Positions 26,780 to 36,414 of a stretch of DNA of 64,000 nt are shown piece after piece. The position numbers and the translations under genes are program-made. This stretch comes from Desulfonema magnum. GTDB lineage: Bacteria; Desulfobacterota; Desulfobacteria; Desulfobacterales; 4be13. The stretch covers positions 5,601,633 through 5,665,632 of the forward strand of contig NZ_CP061800.1 of NCBI RefSeq assembly GCF_017377395.1, read 5' to 3'. The notes under the pieces were generated by a model. The model was given only the letters and a program-made list of their open reading frames with translations, was not told the DNA's origin and made no database searches. The number at the start of each line of letters is the position of its first letter. Position 1 is the stretch's first letter.

Positions 26780-28848
26780 TCTTTTTCAACGGGCAGCGTG
26801 ATCACAAACCGGGCACCGCCATTATCAGAATTTTCAGCTATGATATCTCCGCCGAGAATGGCTGTCAGGCGTTTTACCTGCCAGAGTCCGATACCACTGC
26901 CACCGGCCTTGGTTGTCTTAAATGGCTCAAACAGGACATCGGGCAGCAGCGCCGCTGATATTCCCGGTCCGTTGTCTGTCAGTTCGATATTTACCTGCTG
27001 GTTCGCGTCATAGCTGATTTTTACCTCCACCACCGTGCCTGTGCCACCGGCTTCCAGGGCATTAAGGAGGAGATTTTCCATCAGGCGGCTCAGTAATTCT
27101 GTATCGGTTTTTACCGGGATGGCTGCTTCAGAGCAGAAATTTACCGTCAGCCCCTGAAGCCTTTTCTCCAATTTCCGGTAAAAATTCTGTAACCAGCCGC
27201 AAAGTTCAATTTCCTGCCAGAACGGCTCAATTTCTCTTTTTACTGCGGACAGGCGGTATTGAACTTTGTTCATTCTTTTCAGAGAATCATCAATAGCATC
27301 CAGCATATCCTGCTGAAACTCAGGATCATGGAGATGGGCTGTTGCATTTTCCCGTATAAGAGACAGCATACTCGCGGCGTTTTTTACATCATGGAGGATA
27401 AAGGCTGACATGATATTCCAGGCTTCCTTCTGTCTGAGCATTGCCAGTTTCTCGGCCATACGCACCACCATCAGGGCTGAGGCAGCCTGTGTACACAGGG
27501 CAGTCAGCAAATCAAAATCATCCTGGCCATAGAGTCCCCCGGTAAACTCAGGACCCACCCCCACAATGCCGACCGTATGTTCACCAATGGTCAGCGGTAC
27601 AAACAGCACGAGGCTGAGTTGTGGAAAAAATTTGTTCACCGGGAACTGACAGATATTATATTTCGTTCTTTTAACATAGTATCGGTCAGTTGTGTTGAGA
27701 AGTGTGATCAGGGAATGATCTGCGGAAAGATGATAATCCTTTTCCCTTTCAATAGGCACGCCCTTATGAAAAACAAGACGATATCCCTGTTTTTCGTCTC
27801 CTATCCATATAAACATGGTATTGGTATAAAGGCTTTTGGACATCACCTCATGCAAGGCATTGACAACCTGTGTTTCAGTCATCGCTCCCCGAAGCAGTCG
27901 GGAAAATGCCAGCCACTCGTCCCGATATTCGTATTTATTGATATAAAAATGTGTGCTGATGAAATATTTCACATCGTGACGTACTTTGCCGGAAACAATC
28001 ATCAGCGCAATAAAAACCAATCCGGCAATCCATAACAGCCATAGCAAGACAATGGGTAACGGCAGGCTCAGGTAGTGCATGACCATTGAAATAAGGCTGA
28101 CAACAATCAGATACAGCCCGAATAACAAAGGGGCAAGAGACGCATAGACCACCTTTCGGGAAACAAACAATTTCCGGTTGAGAAGCCGGTGACGGACCAC
28201 CGCATAAATCATCAGCCCCCAGGCAAATATAAAAATTACTGAAAGCAGGAGATAATGATCAAAACTCATCCGATGATAAATGAAACGATAGGAAACAGCC
28301 CAGCACACTGTGCAGCCGATAAGATAACTGCCGATAATCAAAAATTTATATTCCCATCGCTGGGTCGGAGAAAGGCTGCGCCAGAAACGCTCCAGACGGA
28401 AGGCTGAGAAAATTGCAGAGGAGAGAAGAAGAATATTGCTCAGAAAGAATATATTGTTATGGGTAAAAACAATGTAATTTCCCGCAGGATAAGAGACCGG
28501 AACCCTAAAAAAACAGTATCCGCCAATCCCCAGCACCAAAAGTCCCGTGGAAATTTCAAACACAAAAAAATGCTTGTATTTCGAAGTTTCCGCATCGCCT
28601 GTTCTCAGCAGCCAGAAAGCCTTGGCAAACCAGATGAGCGCAAAAATGCTCTCAGAAAAAAAAACAAGCGATATCATCCGGGGGGTTGTGTGATAAACAA
28701 GATAAAGGTATTCTCCGGCCAGCAGGGGAATTCTCATAAATATCCTTATCAGTGAAAGAGAAAACCTTCGGTCACCGCTATACTGACGAAAGGTCAAAAG
28801 ACCGGACAGCAGGAGTAACAATTCCAGCGTATAAAAAAGATAAAACAA
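26761..28848 (-). CDS. prsK: PEP-CTERM system histidine kinase PrsK
   Basis: A 695-residue membrane histidine kinase. About seven or eight N-terminal transmembrane helices (residues 1-285) end with the family stretch RKLFVSRKVVYASLAPLLFG. A GAF-like domain is at ~300-480, the phospho-acceptor box is FILHDVKNAASMLSLI, and the HATPase has LTDNGPGIS and GSGIGLWQVKRL. PrsK pairs with PrsR in exosortase (EpsH/XrtA) systems controlling exopolysaccharide and PEP-CTERM proteins. The start is TTG with GAGGAGG 4 bases upstream. It is divergent from prsR rather than in tandem, and no exosortase or PEP-CTERM gene is in the window. Confidence 0.88.
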   Translation of the reverse strand: MFYLFYTLELLLLLSGLLTFRQYSGDRRFSLSLIRIFMRIPLLAGEYLYLVYHTTPRMISLVFFSESIFALIWFAKAFWLLRTGDAETSKYKHFFVFEISTGLLVLGIGGYCFFRVPVSYPAGNYIVFTHNNIFFLSNILLLSSAIFSAFRLERFWRSLSPTQRWEYKFLIIGSYLIGCTVCWAVSYRFIYHRMSFDHYLLLSVIFIFAWGLMIYAVVRHRLLNRKLFVSRKVVYASLAPLLFGLYLIVVSLISMVMHYLSLPLPIVLLWLLWIAGLVFIALMIVSGKVRHDVKYFISTHFYINKYEYRDEWLAFSRLLRGAMTETQVVNALHEVMSKSLYTNTMFIWIGDEKQGYRLVFHKGVPIEREKDYHLSADHSLITLLNTTDRYYVKRTKYNICQFPVNKFFPQLSLVLFVPLTIGEHTVGIVGVGPEFTGGLYGQDDFDLLTALCTQAASALMVVRMAEKLAMLRQKEAWNIMSAFILHDVKNAASMLSLIRENATAHLHDPEFQQDMLDAIDDSLKRMNKVQYRLSAVKREIEPFWQEIELCGWLQNFYRKLEKRLQGLTVNFCSEAAIPVKTDTELLSRLMENLLLNALEAGGTGTVVEVKISYDANQQVNIELTDNGPGISAALLPDVLFEPFKTTKAGGSGIGLWQVKRLTAILGGDIIAENSDNGGARFVITLPVEKELIIDN

Positions 28849-28923
28849 AAATCCTCCTCAGATGTTAAAAAAAATTCGAGCGGAGCAGATCAGAGCGATT
28901 TTCCATCTGTCGGCGCTCATCTT

Positions 28924-29099
28924 CAGCAGATCAAAACGTTTCGATCGGTTCGGTTGGATATAATCATCTGAAATTATATATATTTCAAAATATTTTCGGG
29001 CTATGAGGAGAGACGGCCACGGAGAAATTGGCTTTTTCCCCGGACAATGCACTTCGTCCTCTTTGCCCGTGCACAGTCCTGAAACTTTCAGATCTGATG
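28924..29099. repeat. degenerate family B element
   Basis: The left end CAGCAGATCAAAACGTTTCG and right end CTGAAACTTTCAGATCTG resemble the ends of the elements at 34673 and 40364, and the inner GGCTTTTTCCCCGG...CACTTCGTCC matches as well. It lies in the 600-bp prsK-prsR gap, otherwise AT-rich, and may carry or disturb the divergent promoters. No gene is seen in that gap. Confidence 0.5.
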
Positions 29100-29448
29100 A
29101 TCCTGAATTCTGTAGTTTACATTTTTAATGACATATGACATAATTAGATAAATTAGATAATCAATGCTTGAAACGGCTTATGATATAAATATCTGAATCA
29201 TCTTAAAATTAAGATACTTAATGATAATTATTTTTTAGTTTTTTATCTCAATTCTGAGGCGTAGTCATCAGCGTCGAATTTTTCCCGGAGAATTTTTGCA
29301 TATTTGTCTGAAACTGAGAAAAGGACAAATCCGGCGATTCAGACCTGAAAAAATTCGTTCTGACAAATCAGAAACATACTGTTCTGTCGTCTGAGATATG
29401 GCTACTACAATACATAAAAATTTTCAACTCGAAAAAGATAAAACAAAG

Positions 29449-30807
29449 ATGAAAAATAAACTCCTTATCATAGAAGATGAAGCTTCTTTGGCAAAGCAGC
29501 TCAAATGGGGGCTGAGTGATACTTACGAGGTAATGATTGCAAATACTGTGGAAAAAGCCAGACAGCTGATCTCATCCGATGTATTTCAGGTCGTTACCCT
29601 TGATCTGGGGCTGCCGCCTTATCCGGATACGCCGGAGGAGGGCCTGCGGCTTCTTGAAACAATGTCCGCTCTGACTCCCTATACCAAAGTTATTGTGATT
29701 ACCGGCAACGCGGAGCAGGAAAATGCCATGAAGGCCATTGCCCTGGGGGCTGTTGATTTTTGCGCCAAGCCCATTGAACTGGAACTTTTAAAAATTATCC
29801 TGAAACGGACATTCAGAATTTATGAGCTGGAGGCGGCCAACCGCCAATTGCGACAGGAATGCAGGAATAATTACTCGTTATGTGATATGCTGGGAATTTC
29901 GCCGCTTATGGAAGATTTGTTCAAGCTGATCCCCCAGGTGAGTGTCACGCATTATCCGGTTCTCATTCGGGGAGAAAGCGGAACCGGCAAGGAAGTGGCT
30001 GCCCGTGCCGTGCATTCACTGAGCGGACGCTCCCAGGAACCCATGATTGTCATTAATTGCGGCGCAATCCCTGAAAATTTGCTGGAAAGCGAGCTTTTTG
30101 GTCATGAAAAAGGGGCGTTCACAGGGGCATCCGGTCAGAAAATCGGAAAGTTTGAACACGCGGACGGAGGCACGGTTTTTTTAGACGAGATCGGAGATAT
30201 GCCTCTGGGATTACAGGTCAAGCTGCTGCGCTTTCTCCAGGAGGGAACCATTGAGCGGGTAGGCGGAACCCGGACCATAACACTGGATGTCCGCGTGATC
30301 GCGGCCACCCATGTTGATCTTGAAAAAGCTGTTAAAGAAGGCAGTTTCAGGGAAGACCTCTATTATCGCCTGAATGTTGTTCCCATAACGATTCCTTCCC
30401 TGAGAGAACGTCAGGAGGATATTCTGCTTTTAGCCAACCATTTTATCAGAACAGAAAGTCAGAAATTGCATCAGGGCAAGGTATCGCTTTCGTCGGCCGC
30501 TGTCTCAGCCCTCACCTCCCATTCCTGGCCTGGCAATGTTCGTGAACTTCAAAACTGCATCTATCGTGCCATGACCACCTCGGCCGGGGGCATCATCAGC
30601 CCTTCGGACCTGGGACTGAGCGAAGAGCCGACAAACAGTCAGGAACCTGTTCTTACCATCAAGGAGGCCCGTGACGCGGCAGAACAGCACGCAATTCTGC
30701 GTGTGCTGACCATAACCGGCGACAATATCACTCAGGCATCAAAGTTGCTTGGCGTAAGCAGGCCCACGTTACATGATCTCCTGAAAAAACATGGGATAAA
30801 CCGGTGA
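29449..30807 (+). CDS. prsR: PEP-CTERM-box response regulator PrsR
   Basis: A 452-residue sigma-54-dependent regulator. The receiver has D52 in VVTLDLGLPPYPDTPEEGL, a hallmark stretch of PrsR proteins. The AAA+ domain has GESGTGKEV, the GAFTGA sigma-54 loop and LFLDEIGD-type Walker B (VFLDEIGDMPLG). The Fis-like C-terminal helix-turn-helix is ITQASKLLGVSRPTLHDLLK. I take the ATG at 29449 because homologues begin with MKxKLLIIED; the longer frame from 29398 is open too, and both have weak ribosome-binding sites. It is expected to receive phosphate from the divergent PrsK and activate sigma-54 promoters of exosortase-related genes. Confidence 0.9.
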   Translation: MKNKLLIIEDEASLAKQLKWGLSDTYEVMIANTVEKARQLISSDVFQVVTLDLGLPPYPDTPEEGLRLLETMSALTPYTKVIVITGNAEQENAMKAIALGAVDFCAKPIELELLKIILKRTFRIYELEAANRQLRQECRNNYSLCDMLGISPLMEDLFKLIPQVSVTHYPVLIRGESGTGKEVAARAVHSLSGRSQEPMIVINCGAIPENLLESELFGHEKGAFTGASGQKIGKFEHADGGTVFLDEIGDMPLGLQVKLLRFLQEGTIERVGGTRTITLDVRVIAATHVDLEKAVKEGSFREDLYYRLNVVPITIPSLRERQEDILLLANHFIRTESQKLHQGKVSLSSAAVSALTSHSWPGNVRELQNCIYRAMTTSAGGIISPSDLGLSEEPTNSQEPVLTIKEARDAAEQHAILRVLTITGDNITQASKLLGVSRPTLHDLLKKHGINR

Positions 30808-31079
30808 CAGATGCAGTTTTCAAGCATCTTGCAACAATGCCGCCCTTGCAGGGCCTGATCAGTCTGAACTCTCTCATCTGTCTTGCCTGGCTTTTTGACG
30901 CATTTCTTACAGTTCACACATCCCTGGCGGAGCCGCTGCCGCGCCGGATTACCGCTGTTCACGGAGACATGCTGCCGCGTCAGCCATTGCGGTTTCTGCT
31001 CGCGGACGCTCCGGGTTCCGGCAAAACCATCATGGCAGGACTGCTCATCAAAGAACTGATCATGCGCGGTGATGTTTGA
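30804..31079 (+). pseudogene. fragment of an SNF2-type helicase
   Basis: The 91-residue frame overlaps the prsR stop by four bases. From 30930 it matches the N-terminal ATPase part of SNF2/HepA-like helicases: Walker A region FLLADAPGSGKTIMAGLLIK followed by ELIMRGDV, then a stop. The remaining ~900 residues of the family are absent. It is a truncated remnant, and the first 40 residues do not look like the family. Confidence 0.7.
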
Positions 31080-31136
31080 AACTATCCGTCAGTTCAACGG
31101 GGTTCGAATTAAAAAGCTCCTGATTATAGACGAATT

Positions 31137-31187
31137 CAGGGGAGGGCCGACTAAGCCCTGTAAGGGCGACATTTTTGTAGCAACTTG
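31137..31187. repeat. fragment related to the 39.5-kb TIR element
   Basis: AGGGGAGGGCCGACTAAGCC and GGGCGACATTTTTGTAGCAA resemble GGGGAGGCCGACCAACCCC and GGGGCAGCATGTTTGTAGCAA within the element at 39457-39994. Confidence 0.5.
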
Positions 31188-31219
31188 TCAAGACAGATTT
31201 GTCTGAGTCAGAATGTGTT

Positions 31220-31975
31220 CTAAAGCAAACCGGATCCGGATAATCCCCGGACCAGGGCCAGCACATTATGCCCCAACACCTTATGATTATAACCTCCTTC
31301 GAGAATAGCAAAACACCCGCCGTCACACTGTCGCGCAGCTTCCCGAACCCTCAGACCGATTTCCAGATAGTCTTCCGTTGTGAGCAGACCGCCCCAATCC
31401 TCCTCATGGTTGTCAAATCCCGCGGAAATCCCAATAATATCCGCGTGACAGTGTTCCATTTCCCTGGTCACCTCGTCCATATAATCATCACGACGATGCG
31501 CTTCCACATTATGAACTGTGACATAATCCTTGCGCCCCAGGATATTGACATTACCATCCCCGTAGTGCAAATCAATATCCAGCACATAAGCGGTTTGAAT
31601 TTTGTTTTTTCGTCTCAGGGCTTCCAAGGCAATAGCCATGTTGTTGAAATAACAGAATCCCCAGCATGAGTTGGAAGACGCATGATGTCCCGGGGGCCGA
31701 ATCAGACCAAAACACGGTTCTGTAAGGCCCGCGGTGGCAGCCTGTATCGCTCCCCCCGCGGCCAATGCTGAAATGTCATAAAGCCCGTCTCTCCGAACTC
31801 TGTCCATATGATGCTCCGTATGGACCGCTGCAATGTCCTCGTCCGACGCAGGCACGGCAGTGACAAACTCCGTATGCGGCTGAATTACCTTAACAACTGC
31901 CTCCATCCGACCTTCGACGGAAGCCGGATCAGACGTGTAAACCTGATAAAAATCTTCGTGAAAAATGACCTTCAT
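31220..31975 (-). CDS. histone deacetylase / acetylpolyamine amidohydrolase family protein
   Basis: A 251-residue zinc deacetylase. Motifs: RPPGHHASSNSCWGFCYFNN (catalytic His pair), DIDLHYGDG (zinc ligands Asp and His), SAGFDNHEED (third zinc ligand Asp) and the C-terminal LEGGYN. Bacterial members remove acetyl or similar acyl groups from polyamines, amino acid derivatives or proteins. At 251 residues it is shorter than the usual 300-340 but all motifs are present. The ATG at 31975 has GAAGGAGG upstream; the frame from 31981 would overlap that site. It stands alone. Confidence 0.9.
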   Translation of the reverse strand: MKVIFHEDFYQVYTSDPASVEGRMEAVVKVIQPHTEFVTAVPASDEDIAAVHTEHHMDRVRRDGLYDISALAAGGAIQAATAGLTEPCFGLIRPPGHHASSNSCWGFCYFNNMAIALEALRRKNKIQTAYVLDIDLHYGDGNVNILGRKDYVTVHNVEAHRRDDYMDEVTREMEHCHADIIGISAGFDNHEEDWGGLLTTEDYLEIGLRVREAARQCDGGCFAILEGGYNHKVLGHNVLALVRGLSGSGLL

Positions 31976-32037
31976 AATCATCCTCCTTCACAGTTACACA
32001 CTCTTTCAAATCCGTTGTAATCAGTTTTTTTAATTAT

Positions 32038-32185
32038 AAGTACCCGATCAAAAGTTTTTTATATATCTTTTTTTCCGCGACCGGCGGAGAAACCCGGCTT
32101 TTTCCTTTATCCGGGACGCGTCATTCCGGGAAAAAAGCCGGGTTTCTTTTCCGGGCAAATATCGAAAATTTATGGTTAGGTACTT
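32038..32185. mobile_element. family C MITE copy 1, flanked by TA
   Basis: A 148-bp non-coding element with ends AAGTACCCGATCAAAAGTTTT and AAATTTATGGTTAGGTACTT and two inner GAAACCCGGCTTTTTCC-type arms. It is inverted relative to the copies at 40048 and 56074. All three read TA-AGTAC at the left and GTACT-TA at the right, consistent with TA target duplication as in Tc1/mariner (IS630) derived MITEs. Confidence 0.8.
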
Positions 32186-32296
32186 AACTCCCTGTCCACA
32201 GATTATCCGACATTTTTTCTGATCGGAGTGCTGAAATTTTATTTCAGCACTCCGGAAAAAATGCTGAAAAATGTTTGTCCAAGGACTTAACATAGG

Positions 32297-32648
32297 TGTG
32301 TTCCACCTTTTACACATCCGAAAAAATCAGCCACAAAGACACAAAGGAACCACTGAAAGACTTCGTGAGACTTCGTGCCTTCGTGGCAAAAAACGGATGT
32401 GTTCCACCTTTTACACATCCGAAAAAATCAGCCACAAAGCCACAAAGACACAAAGGAACCACTGAAAGACTTCGTGAGACCTTGTGCCTTCGTGCCTTCG
32501 TGGCAAAAAACGGATGTGTTCCACCTTTTACACATCCGAAAAAATCAGCCACAAAGACACAAAGACACAAAGGAACCACAAAGAGACTTCGTGAAACTTT
32601 GTGCCTTCGTGGCAAAAAAACGGATGTGTGCCGCCTTTCACACATAAA
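32297..32648. repeat. three and a half tandem ~110-bp repeats
   Basis: Units start at 32297, 32398 and 32515, with a degenerate one at ~32625. Each has TGTGTTCCACCTTTTACACA, then CCACAAAGACACAAAGGAAC, then CTTCGTGCCTTCGTGG, whose ends can pair with each other. It is non-coding; the open frames across it are due to the period. Confidence 0.8.
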
Positions 32649-32851
32649 ACCTGTCCTTGTGTAAAAGGTGGGACACACCCCTTAACATAAGTCATAAGCA
32701 GGCTGAATATTTTATTCATTAAAAATAAACCTCATAAAAGTCAAGAGGTTAATTTTTTTTATCCCTGAGCCTGATGCTCATGGGTTGCCCCCCGTTCGGC
32801 AAAGGAGTTTCGGCGTTTTTCCTGACACCTGAATTTTTTCATGACACTTCT

Positions 32852-34168
32852 TCAATACATAAGGCGAGGTAAAAAGAGAACAATATCAGGAAAGATTGTC
32901 AGAATGATGATGCCAATGACAACCGCTATCAGAAAGGGAAAAATTCCCTTGAAGATAGATTCCAGAGAAACCGGAGGGCGAAGAACTCCCTGAGCCACTC
33001 CGAAAACAACATAAACATTAATCCCCACCGGAGGCGTGATAACACCGATCTGCGTGACCAGCACAATGATGACGCCGAACCAGATGGGATCATATCCCAA
33101 GTCAATGACCACCGGATAAAAAATAGGGATGGTAAGCATGACCAGGGCAAGCGCGTCCATTACACAACCGCCGATAAAGTACACCATCACAACCGCTGCC
33201 ATAATCAGATATGGCGGCAGATCAAATCCGCTGATCCAGGTGGCGAGATTAAAAGGGATCCGCGTCACCGCGAGAAATTTTCCAAAGACCACAGCCCCTG
33301 CAATGAGCATCATGACCATGCAGGATGTTCTGAGGGTTTCCTCCAAAGACTTAACAAAACCTTTCCAAGTCAGGCGTTTTCTGATCACAGATACAGCGAG
33401 AACACCGAACGCCCCTACCGCGGCAGCCTCTGTGGGGGTAAAAAGTCCGATAAACAGCCCCCCCATCACCAGGATGAAAACCAGCAAAGTGTCCCCCATG
33501 CCGGTTAAGGACTTAATCTTCTCACGCCAGGTAAATTTTTCTCCCGGAGGCCCCTGTTCGGAATCCAGATGACACTGGATGCATATGGCAATGATAAAAA
33601 GAAAGGTGAGTAAAATGGCAGGAAAAATCCCGGCAACAAACAATGCTCCGATGGACTGCTCTGTCAGCACGCCGTAAACAATCAGCACCACGCTGGGCGG
33701 CATGATCATTCCCAGACCGCCGCCCGATGCCACTGAACCGGCTGAAAGCTCATCAGCGTAGTCATAGCGTCTCATCTCGGGCAGTCCCACCGTTGCCATG
33801 GTGGCCGCGGTGGCCGGACTGGAACCGCATACTGCACCGAATGCGGTACATGCGGATACCGTTGCCATTGCCAGACCGCCCCGTATGTTGCCAAAATATT
33901 TATAGGCCGTGTCATAGAGCCTGCGGCTGATACCGCTGTTAAATGCGAACTGGCCCATGAGAATAAAGAGTGGTATGGTGGTCAGTCCGTAAGAAGAGAA
34001 CGCCTCGTAAATATTTCTGGAAAGAAGATTCAGTCCTCCTTTGGTCGAAATCATTATGCTGAAACCCAGATAGCCGATCAGCGCCATGACATAAGCCACC
34101 GGCATCCGGGTCATAAACATGGCCAGCATCACGAGAATGCCAATAATACCAGTCATCGTCGGATTCAT
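32852..34168 (-). CDS. dctM: TRAP transporter large permease (DctM)
   Basis: A 438-residue integral membrane protein with about 12 hydrophobic segments. Family stretches include MTRMPVAYVMALIGYLGFS, TIPLFILMGQFAFNSGISRR, ACTAFGAVCGSSPATAATMA and the C-terminal TQIGVITPPVGINVYVVFGV. With DctQ it forms the sodium-driven permease that takes solute from DctP. The start overlaps the dctQ stop by 4 bases and has GAGGAAAT upstream. The solute is unknown, probably a carboxylate. It is the last gene of the dctPQM set. Confidence 0.95.
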   Translation of the reverse strand: MNPTMTGIIGILVMLAMFMTRMPVAYVMALIGYLGFSIMISTKGGLNLLSRNIYEAFSSYGLTTIPLFILMGQFAFNSGISRRLYDTAYKYFGNIRGGLAMATVSACTAFGAVCGSSPATAATMATVGLPEMRRYDYADELSAGSVASGGGLGMIMPPSVVLIVYGVLTEQSIGALFVAGIFPAILLTFLFIIAICIQCHLDSEQGPPGEKFTWREKIKSLTGMGDTLLVFILVMGGLFIGLFTPTEAAAVGAFGVLAVSVIRKRLTWKGFVKSLEETLRTSCMVMMLIAGAVVFGKFLAVTRIPFNLATWISGFDLPPYLIMAAVVMVYFIGGCVMDALALVMLTIPIFYPVVIDLGYDPIWFGVIIVLVTQIGVITPPVGINVYVVFGVAQGVLRPPVSLESIFKGIFPFLIAVVIGIIILTIFPDIVLFLPRLMY

Positions 34169-34653
34169 TGATTTCCTCTCAACTTAGCAATATTTTGAAT
34201 AATGTCCTGAAGAATAAGCAGAAAAAAGATCAGGAAACAAAAAGAGACAATATAGATGATGACATATTCGGGGAATTGCAGGTTCATTGAGACCTCACCT
34301 GATTTCTGCATGGTATGGGCATAAAGTACCATTCGCCAGGCAACGATACCGAACAGACCGAGGCTCAGAATGCCGGTGCATGTTTCAATGATTGTCTGAG
34401 TTTTTTCAGAGAACAGCCGCACCAGAATTTCCACCCCGATATGCCCTTTCATCTGATGGGTATAAGGAAGCGACATGACCACGGTCAGCGTGGCAAGAAA
34501 ACCCACGATCTCCACAGAACCGAAAATCGGATGCCCCAGAAACCGTCCGAGAACATCAGCGCAGGTCAGAAAAGTCATGAGCATCAGACTGACAGCGCCG
34601 ATAAGTTTCAGCTTGTTCAAAATCCATTCAATATTTTTCCAGAATGTATTCAT
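34165..34653 (-). CDS. dctQ: TRAP transporter small permease (DctQ)
   Basis: A 162-residue protein with four transmembrane helices, of usual length. Typical stretches are TFLTCADVLGRFLGHPIFGS and TVVMSLPYTHQMKGHIGVEI. It is translationally coupled to dctM through an ATGA overlap. The Shine-Dalgarno is weak. Upstream a 153-bp family B element separates it from dctP, so it may now depend on read-through or on a promoter within the element. Confidence 0.93.
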   Translation of the reverse strand: MNTFWKNIEWILNKLKLIGAVSLMLMTFLTCADVLGRFLGHPIFGSVEIVGFLATLTVVMSLPYTHQMKGHIGVEILVRLFSEKTQTIIETCTGILSLGLFGIVAWRMVLYAHTMQKSGEVSMNLQFPEYVIIYIVSFCFLIFFLLILQDIIQNIAKLRGNQ

Positions 34654-34672
34654 AATTATCTTATCCTATAGT

Positions 34673-34825
34673 CAGCAGATCGAAAAATTTTCGGACTGTG
34701 TGCGGGAGAACAAAGAAACCCGGCTTTTTTCCTGGACAAAGTGTCTCCCCGGTCGGAAAAACCCGGGTTTCTCCCCTGCCCGTCATGTCCGCACCGCGAC
34801 AGCCCGAAAACTTTTTGATCTGCTG
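34673..34825. mobile_element. family B element between dctP and dctQ
   Basis: A 153-bp element with ends CAGCAGATCGAAAAATTTTC and GAAAACTTTTTGATCTGCTG, inner arms GAAACCCGGCTTTTTTCC and GGAAAAACCCGGGTTTCTCC. The inner arms resemble those of family C. The remaining 34826-35120 is AT-rich with no visible gene. Confidence 0.8.
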
Positions 34826-35120
34826 AGGGTTGAAAAAAATCCGAAATCTGTTCCTCGTTTGCCTGATTCGACCGGATGTGCTAATCCCGCAGGAACAGGT
34901 CGGAGGGAGTTTTATCATTTTTTGTCCAATAAAAAAATAGAGGAATGCCAACAAACTGAATTTCATTCATTTGTAATTTATACAAATCCATCAACTTTAT
35001 GAATTTAAATACTATTTCATATTTTAAAAACGCTGTGGCATTCGTTATTTAACGCGTCACATTTAATTTTGAAAATTGATACGAATTTTCAGATTTCGGA
35101 TTTTTTTCAAAAAATGTCGT

Positions 35121-36140
35121 CTATTGCAGACTGTTCAGGGTACTGACTGTGAAATCAACAATTTCCCGGCCATTAAATCCTTTTTTGTCCAGCACTTTCA
35201 CATAAGCTTCAATGATGGGTGAAACTGCTTTTTTCCATCGGGCAGCCTCTTTTTTGTCAAGACCGATAATTTCATTTCCCTGTTCAAGGAAATATCGTAT
35301 GCCTTCCATGTCACTGGCGTCCCATGCCTCGCCGTGTTTTACAACCCATTCGCTGTTGATCTCCTCAATCGTCTTCTGAACATCCGGGGAAAGCGAATTC
35401 CACTTGTCCTTATTCATCACAACAAAAAAGGAGGTGGTATAAGCAGCCGTAAAATCAGCAGTGCAATAATCAGTCACATCTCCGAGTTTCCAGCCTTTGT
35501 TGGATTCAATCGGATATACGCCTCCGTCCACAACACCTTTCTGGAGCATCTGATAGGTTTCCGGCATGGGTTTGGGAACAGGGGTTCCGCCCAGTGCTGT
35601 GACCACGTCCGCGCTGGTTCCGTGGCCTCTGAACTTGAGTCCTTTCATATCTTCCAGCTTTCTTATGGCCTTGGTTTTTGTATGGATAAGTCCGGGGCCG
35701 TGGGCATGAAGATACATCACTTTGGTGTTATTCAGCTCTTTGGGTTTGAACTGTTTATAAACTTCATTGATAACGGTTGTGGCTGTTTTTCCGCTGGTGT
35801 AACCCAAAGGAAGATCAATCACTGACATCACCGGGAACCGGCCTTTGGTATATGCCAGGACTGAAAAACCAATATCGGAAAGTCCTTCCAGGACACCGTC
35901 ATAACATTGCCTGGCTTTGGTCAGGGTCTGTCCCGCGTAGTATTCCACTTTGACTTGTCCGTTGGTCCGTTTTTCAACCTCTTTGGACCAGCTTTCAGCA
36001 AGCTTACTCTGAACATGAGTGGGGGGAAAAAAGCAGCTGTAGGTAAGTTTTACGGTTTGGGCCTGTGCGTTAAAGCAACTCATCGTGATAAAAGCAGCGC
36101 CTATGAATACCATCAGAAAAAACAACGACTTTTTTTTCAT
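35121..36140 (-). CDS. dctP: TRAP transporter substrate-binding protein (DctP)
   Basis: A 339-residue periplasmic protein. The signal peptide is residues 1-27, with KKKSLFFLMVFIGAAFITMS and cleavage after QAQ. The DctP core is visible as LTYSCFFPPTHVQSKLAESW, KFRGHGTSADVVTALGGTPV (substrate-carboxylate region) and VDGGVYPIESNKGWKLGDV. The ATG at 36140 has AAGGAGAG upstream; a TTG three bases earlier is less likely. It leads the dctPQM set. A large palindrome lies in its upstream region. Confidence 0.95.
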   Translation of the reverse strand: MKKKSLFFLMVFIGAAFITMSCFNAQAQTVKLTYSCFFPPTHVQSKLAESWSKEVEKRTNGQVKVEYYAGQTLTKARQCYDGVLEGLSDIGFSVLAYTKGRFPVMSVIDLPLGYTSGKTATTVINEVYKQFKPKELNNTKVMYLHAHGPGLIHTKTKAIRKLEDMKGLKFRGHGTSADVVTALGGTPVPKPMPETYQMLQKGVVDGGVYPIESNKGWKLGDVTDYCTADFTAAYTTSFFVVMNKDKWNSLSPDVQKTIEEINSEWVVKHGEAWDASDMEGIRYFLEQGNEIIGLDKKEAARWKKAVSPIIEAYVKVLDKKGFNGREIVDFTVSTLNSLQ

Positions 36141-36180
36141 CAATTCACTCTCCTTAACGAATTAAAAAGTAAAATTTCGA

Positions 36181-36206
36181 CAGAGACAAGGCATGCCTTG
36201 TCTCTG
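36181..36206. repeat. palindrome CAGAGACAAGG..., copy 1
   Basis: A 26-bp perfect palindrome with central GCATGC, 41 bp upstream of dctP. A nearly identical copy lies at 36415-36444. It could be a REP-type element or a regulator site. Confidence 0.75.
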
Positions 36207-36414
36207 CCCCTTTTGGTGTAATTAACGACCGTAAGCTGTCTCACCTCCTTTCTCTGACTGTCAAATATGTTTTGTAGCTGTATTACAGCTATATTATACT
36301 TGTCAAGGAATAATGAAATAATCATTTTTGGCGGCTCAGAATCTCATTGGGAATCATGTTCCATGACCCCGGAATTGTCAAATATCAGGTGTTTCCGGGC
36401 ATCTTTCATTTGTT

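Noticed and set aside
32297..32648. possible CRISPR array
   Set aside because: Units are ~110 bp without regular unique spacers and there are no cas genes; it is a plain tandem repeat.
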